A stretch of DNA of 9,992 bases from an uncultured Eubacteriales bacterium (lineage in GTDB: Bacteria > Bacillota > Clostridia > Oscillospirales > Acutalibacteraceae): NCBI GenBank assembly GCA_934444695.1, contig CAKSDF010000065.1:1-9992 (forward strand), in the 5' to 3' direction. The notes beneath the pieces are model-generated. The model had not been told where the DNA came from. It saw only the letters and a program-made list of their open reading frames with translations, and made no database searches. A program made the position numbers and the translations under genes. How positions within the stretch are numbered: position 1 is the stretch's first letter; the number at the start of each line of letters is the position of its first letter. Of this stretch, positions 1 to 6,407 are shown piece after piece.

Positions 1-24
1 TCAAAGGAAAATGTCTTTAGGGAT

Positions 25-1143
25 ATGCCGAAAAACGGCGGCAACAGCGGAAAGGAGCAAAACAGCCAAATGGCCCCAAGAAACAACTCCAAATCAGCCA
101 CAGCAAAATCCGCTCAGGGAAAATCCGCCCAGGGTAAATCGTCGGGCGGCAAAAAAGGAAAGAAAAAATCCGCAGCCGACAAGGTGAGAAAGGTTATCCT
201 TGTGCTGTGCGTCATTATTTTTGCAGCGTCGGCCACATACATCGGCGATTATGTTTATCAGAGCATTAAAAACCGCAACGAGGTCGACCGCATAAACAGC
301 CTTTTCGACCAAAACGGATTGCTTGACGAAAACGGCATCAACACCTCCTTTTACGAGCTTTTAAACGAAAATCCCGAAACGGTGGGATGGCTCAAGGTGC
401 CCAACACCCAGACACACAATCCTGTTGTTAAGACCTCCGACAACGACAAATATCTCACCACCAATTTTGAAGGTGAAAGCAGCAGATACGGCGCAATATT
501 TGCCGATATGAACAACACCTTTGCCGTCGGACCGGTGCTCAGTCAAAACACCATTCTTTACGGCCACCATATGCGTGACGGACAGATGATGGGCGAGCTT
601 AAAAAGTATCGTGAGCTTGATTTTTATAAGGAAAATCCGGTTATCGATTTTACCACCATATATTCTCCGAAAGTTACCCGCTGGAAGGTGTTCTCGGTCT
701 TTATTACAAATACCGATCCTTCGGACGACAACGGAAATGTCTTTAACTATATGAAGAACAGCTTTAGTTCCGACAGCGAGCTTAATGAGTTTTTGCAGAA
801 CTGTTATCAGCGGTCTATCATAACCACGCCGGTGCAGGATGTAACCAAAAACGACAAGATCCTCACCCTTTCGACCTGCATTTATGACTTTAACAATGCC
901 CGGCTTGTTGTTGTGGCAAGAATGGTGAGAAACGGGGAGTCGGAAAGCGTGGACACCTCTTCGGCCATATACAATCCCGATCCCGTTTATCCTCAGGCCT
1001 ATCGCAATCGCTACGGCGCGGGCCGCACGACGGTCGACCTGGCGGTAAAGCCTACCGTCCTTTACAAGGCTTATGAAAAGGCCACGGCTACTCTTGATAC
1101 CGAGCATATGACCGCATATATAAAGAAAGGATTTGCTTTTTAA
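25..1143 (+). CDS. Class B sortase (SrtB family), membrane-anchored; start uncertain
   Basis: Cysteine transpeptidase that attaches surface proteins (or pilin subunits) to the cell wall at the outer membrane face. From M25: a Lys/Ser/Gly-rich cytoplasmic tail with short repeats (AKSAQGKSAQGKSSGG, about residues 27-42), one transmembrane helix at about 57-75, then the sortase domain. The catalytic set is visible: His181 in LYGHHMRDG, Cys285 in TLSTC and Arg293 in NARLVVVAR. The TLSTC box and the length fit class B. About 70 residues follow the last catalytic strand (303-372), an unusual tail of unknown role. The start is unresolved. The frame is open to base 1, and ATG 25 has AGGG only 2 bases before it, too close to act. 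ATG 70 has AAAGGAG at 51-57, about 12 bases upstream. The true start may be 70 or lie left of the window. No LPxTG/NPxTG-type substrate gene is visible here. Confidence 0.9.
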   Translation: MPKNGGNSGKEQNSQMAPRNNSKSATAKSAQGKSAQGKSSGGKKGKKKSAADKVRKVILVLCVIIFAASATYIGDYVYQSIKNRNEVDRINSLFDQNGLLDENGINTSFYELLNENPETVGWLKVPNTQTHNPVVKTSDNDKYLTTNFEGESSRYGAIFADMNNTFAVGPVLSQNTILYGHHMRDGQMMGELKKYRELDFYKENPVIDFTTIYSPKVTRWKVFSVFITNTDPSDDNGNVFNYMKNSFSSDSELNEFLQNCYQRSIITTPVQDVTKNDKILTLSTCIYDFNNARLVVVARMVRNGESESVDTSSAIYNPDPVYPQAYRNRYGAGRTTVDLAVKPTVLYKAYEKATATLDTEHMTAYIKKGFAF

Positions 1144-1220
1144 ATATAAGTGACTTGTCTTAATCGGAAGTGCTTTTTGATCCTTTATGAGGCTTACCGA
1201 TGATTATGTTTATACCTTTT

Positions 1221-1226
1221 AGGAAG
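1221..1226 (+). promoter_or_regulatory. Ribosome binding site fixing the ybaK-like start
   Basis: AGGAAG lies 8 bases before ATG 1235. It supports ATG 1235 over the in-frame GTG at 1226, which overlaps the site itself. Confidence 0.7.
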
Positions 1227-1234
1227 TGTTTTTT

Positions 1235-1717
1235 ATGTCAATCGAAAAGGTGAAAAAACAGCTGGAAAGCTTCGGTCTTTCCGACCGTATCAGGGAATTT
1301 TCCGTCTCAAGCGCAACGGTTGAGCTTGCGGCGGCAGCTCTTGATGTCCCGCCCGAGGTCATTGCCAAAACCATTGCCGTTTCGGATAAAAGCGGGGAAG
1401 GCTGTATCCTGATTGTTACGGCGGGAGACAACAAGCTTTGCAGCAAAAAGTTTAAACAGCAGTTTGGATTCAAACCTAAAATGCTGAAATTCGATGAAGT
1501 CGAGCAAAAGACCGGCCATCCCGTGGGCGGAGTGTGCCCCTTCGGAGTGAATGAGGGAGCGAGTGTTTATCTTGATTCTTCTTTAAAAAGATTTGAAAAG
1601 ATTTATCCTGCGGCAGGGACGGTCAACACAGCGGTCGAGATCACCCTTGACGAGCTTAAGAAGGTCACCGGGCAGGATGAATTTATAGACGTGTGCAAGG
1701 AGGCAGGGGAAAAATGA
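1235..1717 (+). CDS. YbaK/EbsC (ProX-like) aminoacyl-tRNA deacylase
   Basis: 160-residue single-domain trans-editing enzyme of the YbaK/ProRS-INS superfamily. Known members hydrolyse mischarged aminoacyl-tRNA (for example Cys- or Ala-tRNA-Pro) in the cytoplasm and so protect translation fidelity. Visible family marks are AKTIAVSD (about 44-51, including the conserved Lys45), GHPVGGVCPFG (94-104) and the C-terminal AAGTVNTAVEITLDEL block (126-141). Length and motif order match a free-standing editing protein, not a ProRS insert. The start at 1235 rests on the AGGAAG site; a GTG nine bases upstream is unlikely. The stop overlaps the next start (ATGA at 1714-1717), so this gene and the dehydrogenase are probably co-translated. 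I found no convincing promoter in the 91 bases after the sortase. The substrate amino acid cannot be read from sequence. Confidence 0.9.
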   Translation: MSIEKVKKQLESFGLSDRIREFSVSSATVELAAAALDVPPEVIAKTIAVSDKSGEGCILIVTAGDNKLCSKKFKQQFGFKPKMLKFDEVEQKTGHPVGGVCPFGVNEGASVYLDSSLKRFEKIYPAAGTVNTAVEITLDELKKVTGQDEFIDVCKEAGEK

Positions 1718-2475
1718 ACGTAGGCGTTATAACCGGTGCGTCCTCGGGAATGGGACGTTGCTTTGCCAAGGAACTGGACAAAAAAGGGCTGGACGAGCTG
1801 TGGCTTATCGCAAGGCGGGAAGGAAGACTTTTAGAGCTTAAAGACGAGCTCAAAACCCCCGTGAGAATTATGCCTCTCGACCTTTTGAAAAAGGAAAGCT
1901 TTGACGAATATTCAAAACAGCTTTTCCTTGATAAGCCGGAGGTTTCTTACCTTGTTAACTGCGCGGGATTCGGCAAAATGGGGAGCGTGGCCGAGGTTGG
2001 AATCGATGCCACCTGCGATATGATCGACCTTAATGCCAAAGCCCTTGCGGTAATTACTCAGCTGACCGTACCCTTTATGGGCAAGGGCAGCCATATAATC
2101 GAGCTTTGCTCGTCTTCGGCATTTTATCCGCTGCCCTATTTCGACTGTTACGCCTCAACAAAGGCCTTTGTTCAGCATTACAGCTATGCTTTGGCACTTG
2201 AGCTTAAACCCAGGAAGATCTCGGTTACCCAGGTGAGTCCCGGATGGGTGGCAACCGAATTTTTCGACCATACCGACGAGGAAAATGCCAAGCACGCCCC
2301 TAAAAAATACAAGCCTCTTTATACCGCCAAGGATGTGGTCAAAAGGGCGGTGTCCGACGCCGACAAGGGGAAGAAATTCTCGGTTTTCGGCAGCTTTGTC
2401 AAATTCCATCGTTTTGCCGCAAGATTTTTTCCAAGATGGTTTATGAATGCCCAGTGGAGAGGAAGGCTTAAATAG
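1714..2475 (+). CDS. SDR-family NAD(P)-dependent oxidoreductase
   Basis: 253-residue classical short-chain dehydrogenase/reductase, a cytoplasmic Rossmann-fold enzyme. Visible motifs are the cofactor loop TGASSGMG (7-14), NCAG (82-85, a variant of NNAG), Asn107, a Ser run at 133-135 whose first Ser sits 13 residues before the catalytic Tyr, and the YASTK active site (Tyr146, Lys150), followed by PGWVATEF (177-184). The basic, aromatic C-terminus (about 225-253, with KFHRFAARFFPRWF) suggests a surface or membrane-facing helix, as in SDRs described as acting on lipid-like substrates; this is inference. The start at 1714 is chosen because AAGGAGG (1697-1703) precedes it and it overlaps the upstream stop; an in-frame GTG at 1693 lies upstream of that site. 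Substrate unknown. The pairing with a tRNA-editing gene looks like transcriptional economy, not a shared pathway. Confidence 0.9.
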   Translation: MNVGVITGASSGMGRCFAKELDKKGLDELWLIARREGRLLELKDELKTPVRIMPLDLLKKESFDEYSKQLFLDKPEVSYLVNCAGFGKMGSVAEVGIDATCDMIDLNAKALAVITQLTVPFMGKGSHIIELCSSSAFYPLPYFDCYASTKAFVQHYSYALALELKPRKISVTQVSPGWVATEFFDHTDEENAKHAPKKYKPLYTAKDVVKRAVSDADKGKKFSVFGSFVKFHRFAARFFPRWFMNAQWRGRLK

Positions 2476-2754
2476 TCGAAGGATTTGAGAAAAGTGCGGC
2501 GGCTGTGCTTTAGAACAAAATGCCATTAGTCATTAAAGGTAATTGCACTCGCGGTGGCTGTGCGGGCGTGCGGCATTTTATAATTTATAGTGACTGTGCA
2601 ATCGCTCGGCAGGCTTTTCAGCTTTTTAATGTGTAACTCGTATAACCAACTAATATATAGCGGCCCTGTCAAACAGTGCGGCGGTCGATCTCGCTTATTG
2701 CCCCGTTTTGTGATGCCGTAAATTTCTAATTACATTAAACTTTTGGTTTTGCCC
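2476..2754. other. Intergenic region with nested inverted and direct repeats
   Basis: No credible gene. An 8-bp perfect inverted repeat, AAAATGCC (2517-2524) with GGCATTTT (2572-2579), encloses GCAC (2545-2548), which can pair with GTGC (2568-2571) directly inside the outer arm. Alternatively ATTGCAC (2542-2548) is the perfect complement of GTGCAAT (2596-2602). A 13-mer, GCGGYGGCTGTGC, occurs at 2496-2508 and 2551-2563, and AGTGCGGCGG at 2494-2503 and 2675-2684. This could be the 3' UTR or terminator of the upstream operon or a small structured RNA. The 3' tract ATAATTTAT is not a proper U-run, so a terminator is uncertain. Confidence 0.4.
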
Positions 2755-2783
2755 TTGACCTTGAGGGAAAACTGCTATATAAT
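2755..2783 (+). promoter_or_regulatory. Sigma-A promoter of the kinase/isomerase operon
   Basis: TTGACC (2755-2760) and TATAAT (2778-2783) are separated by exactly 17 bases, a near-consensus vegetative promoter. Transcription would begin near 2790, giving a leader of about 30 bases that carries the GGAGG site at 2808-2812. I see no clear operator palindrome overlapping it, although TATAT runs surround the -10. Confidence 0.85.
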
Positions 2784-2819
2784 CAAATGGATATATCTTC
2801 TTAATTTGGAGGAATTATA

Positions 2820-3773
2820 ATGAAAAAAGTACTTTGTATCGGCTCGGTCACGACCGATGTTATCATCAAGCCTGTTGACGCTCTGCCCACCCCCGGTGAG
2901 CTTCAGTTTATCGACAGCTCGTCTATGTTTGTCGGCGGATGCGCTTCCAACGCTTCCATCGACCTTGCAAAGCTGGGCGTGCCGGTATCCCTTTGCGTAA
3001 AACTGGGTAAGGACCTTTTCGGCCACTTTGTTTACGACACCTGCAAAGAGGCGGGCGTTGACGTGAGAGGCTGCGTTATGGACGAAAGCGTTCAGACCAC
3101 CACTTCCATCGTTTGCGTTAACTCGGAAGGGGAGAGGAGCTTCCTTTATAACGGCGGCTCTACCTCTGCCATGACCGATAAAGATATTCCCGACGAGCTT
3201 ATTGCCGACGCCGACATTGTTTTCCTCGCCGGTGCTCTGCTGACCCACGGACTTGACGGAGAGCCTGCCGCAAAGATGTTTGAAAAGGCTCAAAAGATGG
3301 GTAAATTCACCGTTATGGATACCGCCTGGGATCCTACCGGCCGTTGGATGAAGGGCGTTGAAGCTGCTCTGCCCCACCTTGATCTCTTTATGCCCAGCAT
3401 TGAAGAGGCTCAGAAAATTGCCGGGAAAGAAGATTTCGACGACATCGCCGACGTGTTCTTTGCCAAGGGCGTTAAAAATGTCATCATAAAGGCCGGCAAA
3501 AAGGGTGCATACATCCGTGAGGGCGGCAAAGAGGGATATTTTGCTCCCACCTATCTGTCGATAAAGCCCACCGATACCACCGGCGCGGGAGATTCTTTCT
3601 GCGCAGGTTTCCTTGCAGGACTTGCTCAGGATTTCGATTTTGAAAAATCGGCAAAGCTGGGTAATGCAGTCGGAACCCACTGCGTTATGGAGCTTGGCGC
3701 TTCCACCGGTATTAAACCTCTTGCCGAAATTTATAAATTTATGGAGGAGCACACCGACGAGGTTGCCCTTTAA
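2820..3773 (+). CDS. PfkB/ribokinase-family carbohydrate kinase
   Basis: 317-residue cytoplasmic ATP-dependent sugar kinase. It opens with the typical strand VLCIGSVTTDVII, carries the first PfkB signature around GGCASNAS (39-46) for sugar binding, and has the second signature DTTGAGDSF (252-260), with Asp258 as the catalytic base and the anion hole formed by GAGD. Length is normal for the family. GGAGG at 2808-2812, seven bases before the ATG, gives a firm start, and a strong promoter lies upstream. The isomerase follows after 17 bases, so the kinase probably takes its ketose product: D-fructose (from D-mannose) or D-xylulose (from D-lyxose). Fructose is the better guess because PfkB members are often fructokinases whereas xylulose kinases are usually FGGY proteins. 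Adenosine, ribose or 2-keto-3-deoxygluconate specificity cannot be excluded from motifs alone. Confidence 0.9.
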   Translation: MKKVLCIGSVTTDVIIKPVDALPTPGELQFIDSSSMFVGGCASNASIDLAKLGVPVSLCVKLGKDLFGHFVYDTCKEAGVDVRGCVMDESVQTTTSIVCVNSEGERSFLYNGGSTSAMTDKDIPDELIADADIVFLAGALLTHGLDGEPAAKMFEKAQKMGKFTVMDTAWDPTGRWMKGVEAALPHLDLFMPSIEEAQKIAGKEDFDDIADVFFAKGVKNVIIKAGKKGAYIREGGKEGYFAPTYLSIKPTDTTGAGDSFCAGFLAGLAQDFDFEKSAKLGNAVGTHCVMELGASTGIKPLAEIYKFMEEHTDEVAL

Positions 3774-3790
3774 TCAAAGGAGTTTTTAAA

Positions 3791-4540
3791 ATGAAACGTT
3801 CGGAAATTAACAAAATTATAAAAGATGCCATTGCATTCCTCGACGAGCATAAGTTCCTGCTTCCTCCCTTCGCATATTTTACCCCCGAGGAGTGGAAGGA
3901 AAAGAACCACGAATACGATGAGATCCGCAGAAATGTGCTGGGTTGGGATATAACCGACTTCGGCAGCGGCGACTTCAAAAGCTGCGGCCTCTTCCTCTTT
4001 ACTCTGCGCAACGGCAACGCTTTCAATCCCGACGACAAAAAGGTTTATGCCGAAAAGATCATGATCGTTGAGGAAAATCAGGTTACCCCTTACCATTATC
4101 ATTGGTATAAGCAGGAGGACATCATCAACCGCGGCGGCGGAAACCTTATGATAAAGGTATACGGAGCCGACGAAAACGACGAGCTTTCGGACGAGGATGT
4201 TGAAATCCAGGTAGACGGCAGACATTACACCGTTCCCGCAGGTACCGTTGTCCGTCTTACCCCCGGTATGAGCATGACCAACACCAAAAAGCTTTATCAC
4301 TCCTTCTGGGGCGAGGAAGGCCACGGAAAGGTGCTTGTGGGCGAGGTCAGCCAGTGCAACGACGACTCTAAGGACAATCGCTTCTATGAGCCTGTCGATA
4401 CCGAGCCTTACAAGGGCGCAATCAAGGATGCAGATACTTCGTCCGCCCGTTTTTATGCCAAGGTCGGCCGCTTCCCCGAGGTTGAAGAGGATGAGGCTCC
4501 TCTCTATCTTCTCGGAAACGAATATCCCGAAGCAAAATAA
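3791..4540 (+). CDS. D-lyxose/D-mannose ketol-isomerase (PF07385 family)
   Basis: 249-residue cupin-fold metal-dependent sugar isomerase. Known members interconvert D-lyxose with D-xylulose and D-mannose with D-fructose. Recognisable blocks are LGWDITDFGSGDF (50-62), LFTLRNGN (69-76), YAEKIMIVEENQVTPYHYH (86-104) and EDIINRGGGNL (109-119). The probable metal ligands are His102, His104, Glu109 and His170 (in KLYHSFWG), with Lys107 nearby. From memory of the family, members are about 225-230 residues and run directly from the FxEPV block to the GRFPEVEEDE block. Here about 20 extra residues (roughly 205-224, around YKGAIKDADTSSARFYAK) separate them. The site AAAGGAG (3776-3782) precedes the ATG. 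It is the second gene of a two-gene unit with the PfkB kinase and is closed by a strong terminator. No sugar transporter or regulator lies in the window. Confidence 0.88.
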   Translation: MKRSEINKIIKDAIAFLDEHKFLLPPFAYFTPEEWKEKNHEYDEIRRNVLGWDITDFGSGDFKSCGLFLFTLRNGNAFNPDDKKVYAEKIMIVEENQVTPYHYHWYKQEDIINRGGGNLMIKVYGADENDELSDEDVEIQVDGRHYTVPAGTVVRLTPGMSMTNTKKLYHSFWGEEGHGKVLVGEVSQCNDDSKDNRFYEPVDTEPYKGAIKDADTSSARFYAKVGRFPEVEEDEAPLYLLGNEYPEAK

Positions 4541-4572
4541 TCGGATTAAACCATTCGTTCTCTTAAAAAAAT

Positions 4573-4609
4573 CCCGCTGCGGCAAAAGGTCGCGGCGGGT
4601 TTTTGTTTT
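4573..4609. terminator. Bidirectional intrinsic terminator
   Basis: CCCGCTGCG (4573-4581) pairs with CGCGGCGGG (4591-4599) over 9 bp including one G-U pair, with loop GCAAAAGGT. A U-rich tract follows on the plus strand from 4600, and an A-run at 4565-4571 provides the U-tract for the minus strand. It sits between convergent genes, ending the isomerase operon and the lipid kinase gene. Confidence 0.9.
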
Positions 4610-4626
4610 TGTTTATTTGATATCGG

Positions 4627-5532
4627 TTAGGCTTCGGCTGTTGCGAGAACCGCGTGATCCTTCTTTTCATTTTGAGAGGCGCAGGCGCTGACCGAGTATT
4701 CCAGCACGTCGGGAATGGTTTCTCCGTCGATTTGGAGGGCGGTGGGGCGGTCGAACTTAACGGTTATCTCGTGACCGAAAAATTCCTTGACCATATCCTT
4801 GTGCTTGGTTATGTGCTCGCCCTTGAAAATGGAAGGAAATGCGCGAAGGGTGTGAAGCCGGCTCTTTCCGTGCATAACCATAAGGGAAACGGTGTGCAGG
4901 GGATTTAAGCGATTCTGATTGGGTGCCGCCATCATTCCGCCGCCGAAAAAGCGGCCGTTCATGGTGGGAGCGAGCCATACACGCTTGTACGATGAGGTCT
5001 TTCCGTCCACCGTTACGGTGGCGTCGGCAGGCTCGTATCCTCCGAAAAGGCCCTTTATGGCAATGGGAGTATAGTTTATTCGCTTGCCGTTTAAGTTGCG
5101 CTTTTTGTCTCCCTCTTCACAGCAATATCCGTCGATACCGTAGCCGATGCCGTTTATAAAGGCCGAGGTTTTTCCGTTTACCGTGACTTTTGGGAGAAAT
5201 TTCAGATACTTGTTTATCTTAAAGGGACGGTCGCCCTTTTTCTTGCCAACGTCGTTTAAAAAGTCGTTTCCGCTTCCGGTGGCATAGTAAAATACCGAGG
5301 AGGGAAGCTCGATACCGTCGGTGTCGTTGATAAAGCGGTTGAGCGTACCGTCTCCGCCGCACAGTATGAGCGGAGTATTTCCCGCCTTTTCAAAGAATTC
5401 TTTATAATCATTTATCTTTGTAAGATCGCAGAATTCAAGATTGTCTCCCTTCATAAGAGGCATAAGCTCCTCGGCGGCCATTGCGCCTTTGCCGTTGCCT
5501 GCAAGGGGATTAAATAAACACAAGTATTTCAT
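4627..5532 (-). CDS. Diacylglycerol kinase family lipid kinase (YegS/DgkB-like)
   Basis: 301-residue cytoplasmic or membrane-peripheral kinase of the DAGK catalytic family, which phosphorylates a lipid hydroxyl (diacylglycerol or a related lipid) with ATP and feeds phosphatidic acid back to phospholipid synthesis. Motifs in order: NPLAGNGKG (8-16), the nucleotide loop GGDGTLNR (59-66), YATGSGNDF (83-91), GIGYGIDG (128-135), the PTMNGRFFGGGMMAAP stretch (189-204) and DGE (269-271) near the C-terminus, which carries the presumed catalytic acid. No transmembrane segment, as expected for this soluble type in contrast with the small integral DgkA. The start gives a family-typical N-terminus, but the ribosome site is weak: GAAGG lies about 13 bases upstream. 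It follows the PduL gene on the same strand after 170 bases with no clear promoter of its own, so it may be read through from that gene. The lipid substrate is not readable. Confidence 0.88.
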   Translation of the reverse strand: MKYLCLFNPLAGNGKGAMAAEELMPLMKGDNLEFCDLTKINDYKEFFEKAGNTPLILCGGDGTLNRFINDTDGIELPSSVFYYATGSGNDFLNDVGKKKGDRPFKINKYLKFLPKVTVNGKTSAFINGIGYGIDGYCCEEGDKKRNLNGKRINYTPIAIKGLFGGYEPADATVTVDGKTSSYKRVWLAPTMNGRFFGGGMMAAPNQNRLNPLHTVSLMVMHGKSRLHTLRAFPSIFKGEHITKHKDMVKEFFGHEITVKFDRPTALQIDGETIPDVLEYSVSACASQNEKKDHAVLATAEA

Positions 5533-5595
5533 ATAAATAAACTAACCTTCGTTTCGGGTGAAAGATCCGGCTGCCTTGCGCCAAGTCAAAGAAAT

Positions 5596-5630
5596 TTCGG
5601 CAAAACTCCAAAGCGCGGAATTTTGCCGAA
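5596..5630 (-). terminator. Strong hairpin after the PduL gene, possible terminator or processing site
   Basis: A 14-base arm at 5596-5609 (beginning TTCGGCAAAA) pairs with 5617-5630 (ending TTTTGCCGAA) with a single mismatch and a 7-base loop. Read on the minus strand it lies downstream of the PduL stop and is followed by ATTTCTTT, only a weak U-tract. It may be a partial terminator that lowers expression of the lipid kinase. The stem is clear; its role is inferred. Confidence 0.5.
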
Positions 5631-5702
5631 GGGTAGATAAAACATCAGGCTGCACCGAAAGCACCGCTTTTTGGGACTTTAGGTGTGTGCCGTGGGAGAA
5701 AT

Positions 5703-6278
5703 TTAGTCGATTATCTCTCCGGTGAAGTTGGGAGAAATGCCGGCGGCATTGCATTCGTCGGTGTCAATGTGCATTGCAAGGGAGAATTTGTCGCTAACTC
5801 TTACAACAACATCGCCGAAGATGGTCTCTCTGCCGGTGCCCTCAACCTTTACCGAAACGATCTGCTTGTTTTCAAGACCGTATTTCTCGGCATCGGCAGG
5901 GGTCATATGGATGTGACGCTTGGCGCAGATGACGCCGTGGTCAAGCTCGACCTCGCCGGCGGGGCCGACAAGCTTACATCCGTTGGTGCCCTCGGTATCG
6001 CCCGATTCGCGGATAAGTGCGTTGACGCCGATGGAGCGTGCGTCGGTAAGGGAAATCTCAACCTGAGTCTCGGGACGTACGGGTCCGAGAATGGAAACGC
6101 CTTTAAGCTCTCTCTTGGGACCGACAACGGTAACTCTCTCTTCGCAGGCATACTGGCCGGGCTGGGAAAGATCCTTTTTGGGGGTCAGCTCATATCCCTT
6201 GCCGAAGAGGGTTTCGAGATCCTCTTTGGACACGTGAACGTGGCGGGCGGATGTTTCAATAAGAACGGGTTTTGACAT
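5703..6278 (-). CDS. PduL-type phosphate acyltransferase (phosphotransacylase), no encapsulation peptide
   Basis: 191-residue zinc enzyme that interconverts acyl-CoA plus phosphate with acyl-phosphate plus CoA (propanoyl or acetyl). Paired with an acyl kinase it yields ATP. It is unrelated to the Pta fold. Two related beta-barrel halves each carry an HxH motif: His13/His15 in SARHVHVS and His122/His124 in AKRHIHMTP. Glu74 and His170 (LAMHID) complete the expected metal and active-site set. The start at 6278 is chosen because GGAG lies about nine bases upstream and the catalytic domain begins directly with MSKPVLIETSARHVHV. An in-frame start at 6329 would add 17 hydrophobic residues and falls upstream of the predicted transcription start. 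There is no N-terminal amphipathic targeting helix, and no microcompartment shell gene is nearby, so a cytosolic role as an alternative phosphotransacetylase is likely. Promoter at 6311-6339. Confidence 0.92.
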   Translation of the reverse strand: MSKPVLIETSARHVHVSKEDLETLFGKGYELTPKKDLSQPGQYACEERVTVVGPKRELKGVSILGPVRPETQVEISLTDARSIGVNALIRESGDTEGTNGCKLVGPAGEVELDHGVICAKRHIHMTPADAEKYGLENKQIVSVKVEGTGRETIFGDVVVRVSDKFSLAMHIDTDECNAAGISPNFTGEIID

Positions 6279-6310
6279 AAAAATCAACTCCAATTTAATT
6301 TCTATCGATA

Positions 6311-6339
6311 ATATTAACAGAAAAATCACTTTTTTTCAA
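6311..6339 (-). promoter_or_regulatory. Sigma-A promoter for the PduL-type gene
   Basis: On the minus strand TTGAAA (complement of 6334-6339) and TAATAT (complement of 6311-6316) are separated by 17 bases. Transcription would start near 6304, giving a leader of about 25 bases that contains the GGAG ribosome site. This leader excludes the longer upstream start at 6329. Confidence 0.75.
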
Positions 6340-6349
6340 GTCATAACCG

Positions 6350-6378
6350 TTGAGTATTTAAAAAAAGTGTGATAAAAT
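6350..6378 (+). promoter_or_regulatory. Sigma-A promoter for the uracil-DNA glycosylase gene
   Basis: TTGAGT (6350-6355) and TAAAAT (6373-6378) have a 17-base spacer. Transcription would start near 6385. It is divergent from the PduL promoter, with the two -35 boxes only 10 bases apart. Confidence 0.7.
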
Positions 6379-6407
6379 AGTAGAAAATGCTGAAAAGCGG
6401 TGAAAAA

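Noticed and set aside
361..1107. Long minus-strand open frame (248 codons) opposite the sortase
   Set aside because: It mirrors the sortase codons, has no ribosome site or recognisable domain, and the plus strand carries all catalytic sortase motifs.
1166..1234. Direct repeat GGAAGTGYTTTTT (1166-1178 and 1222-1234) as a regulatory repeat
   Set aside because: The second copy is mainly the ribosome site plus a T-run; resemblance of two AT-rich 13-mers is easily chance.
2579..2584. TATAAT hexamer in the 2476-2819 gap as a second promoter
   Set aside because: No -35 element at 16-18 bases upstream; TTGCAC at 2543 is about 30 bases away.
2775..3752. Minus-strand open frame (325 codons) opposite the kinase
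   Set aside because: A shadow of the PfkB gene: low-complexity His/Gly-rich translation with no family motif, while the plus strand has clear signatures.
3770..4585. Minus-strand open frame (271 codons) opposite the isomerase
   Set aside because: Antisense shadow; it also runs through the bidirectional terminator stem.
5542..5754. Minus-strand open frame (70 codons) between the PduL and lipid kinase genes
   Set aside because: It overlaps the PduL 3' end and crosses the hairpin; no ribosome site or recognisable composition.
5685..6275. Plus-strand open frame (196 codons) opposite the PduL gene
   Set aside because: Antisense of a gene with intact metal and active-site motifs; its Gly/Asn-rich translation has no domain.
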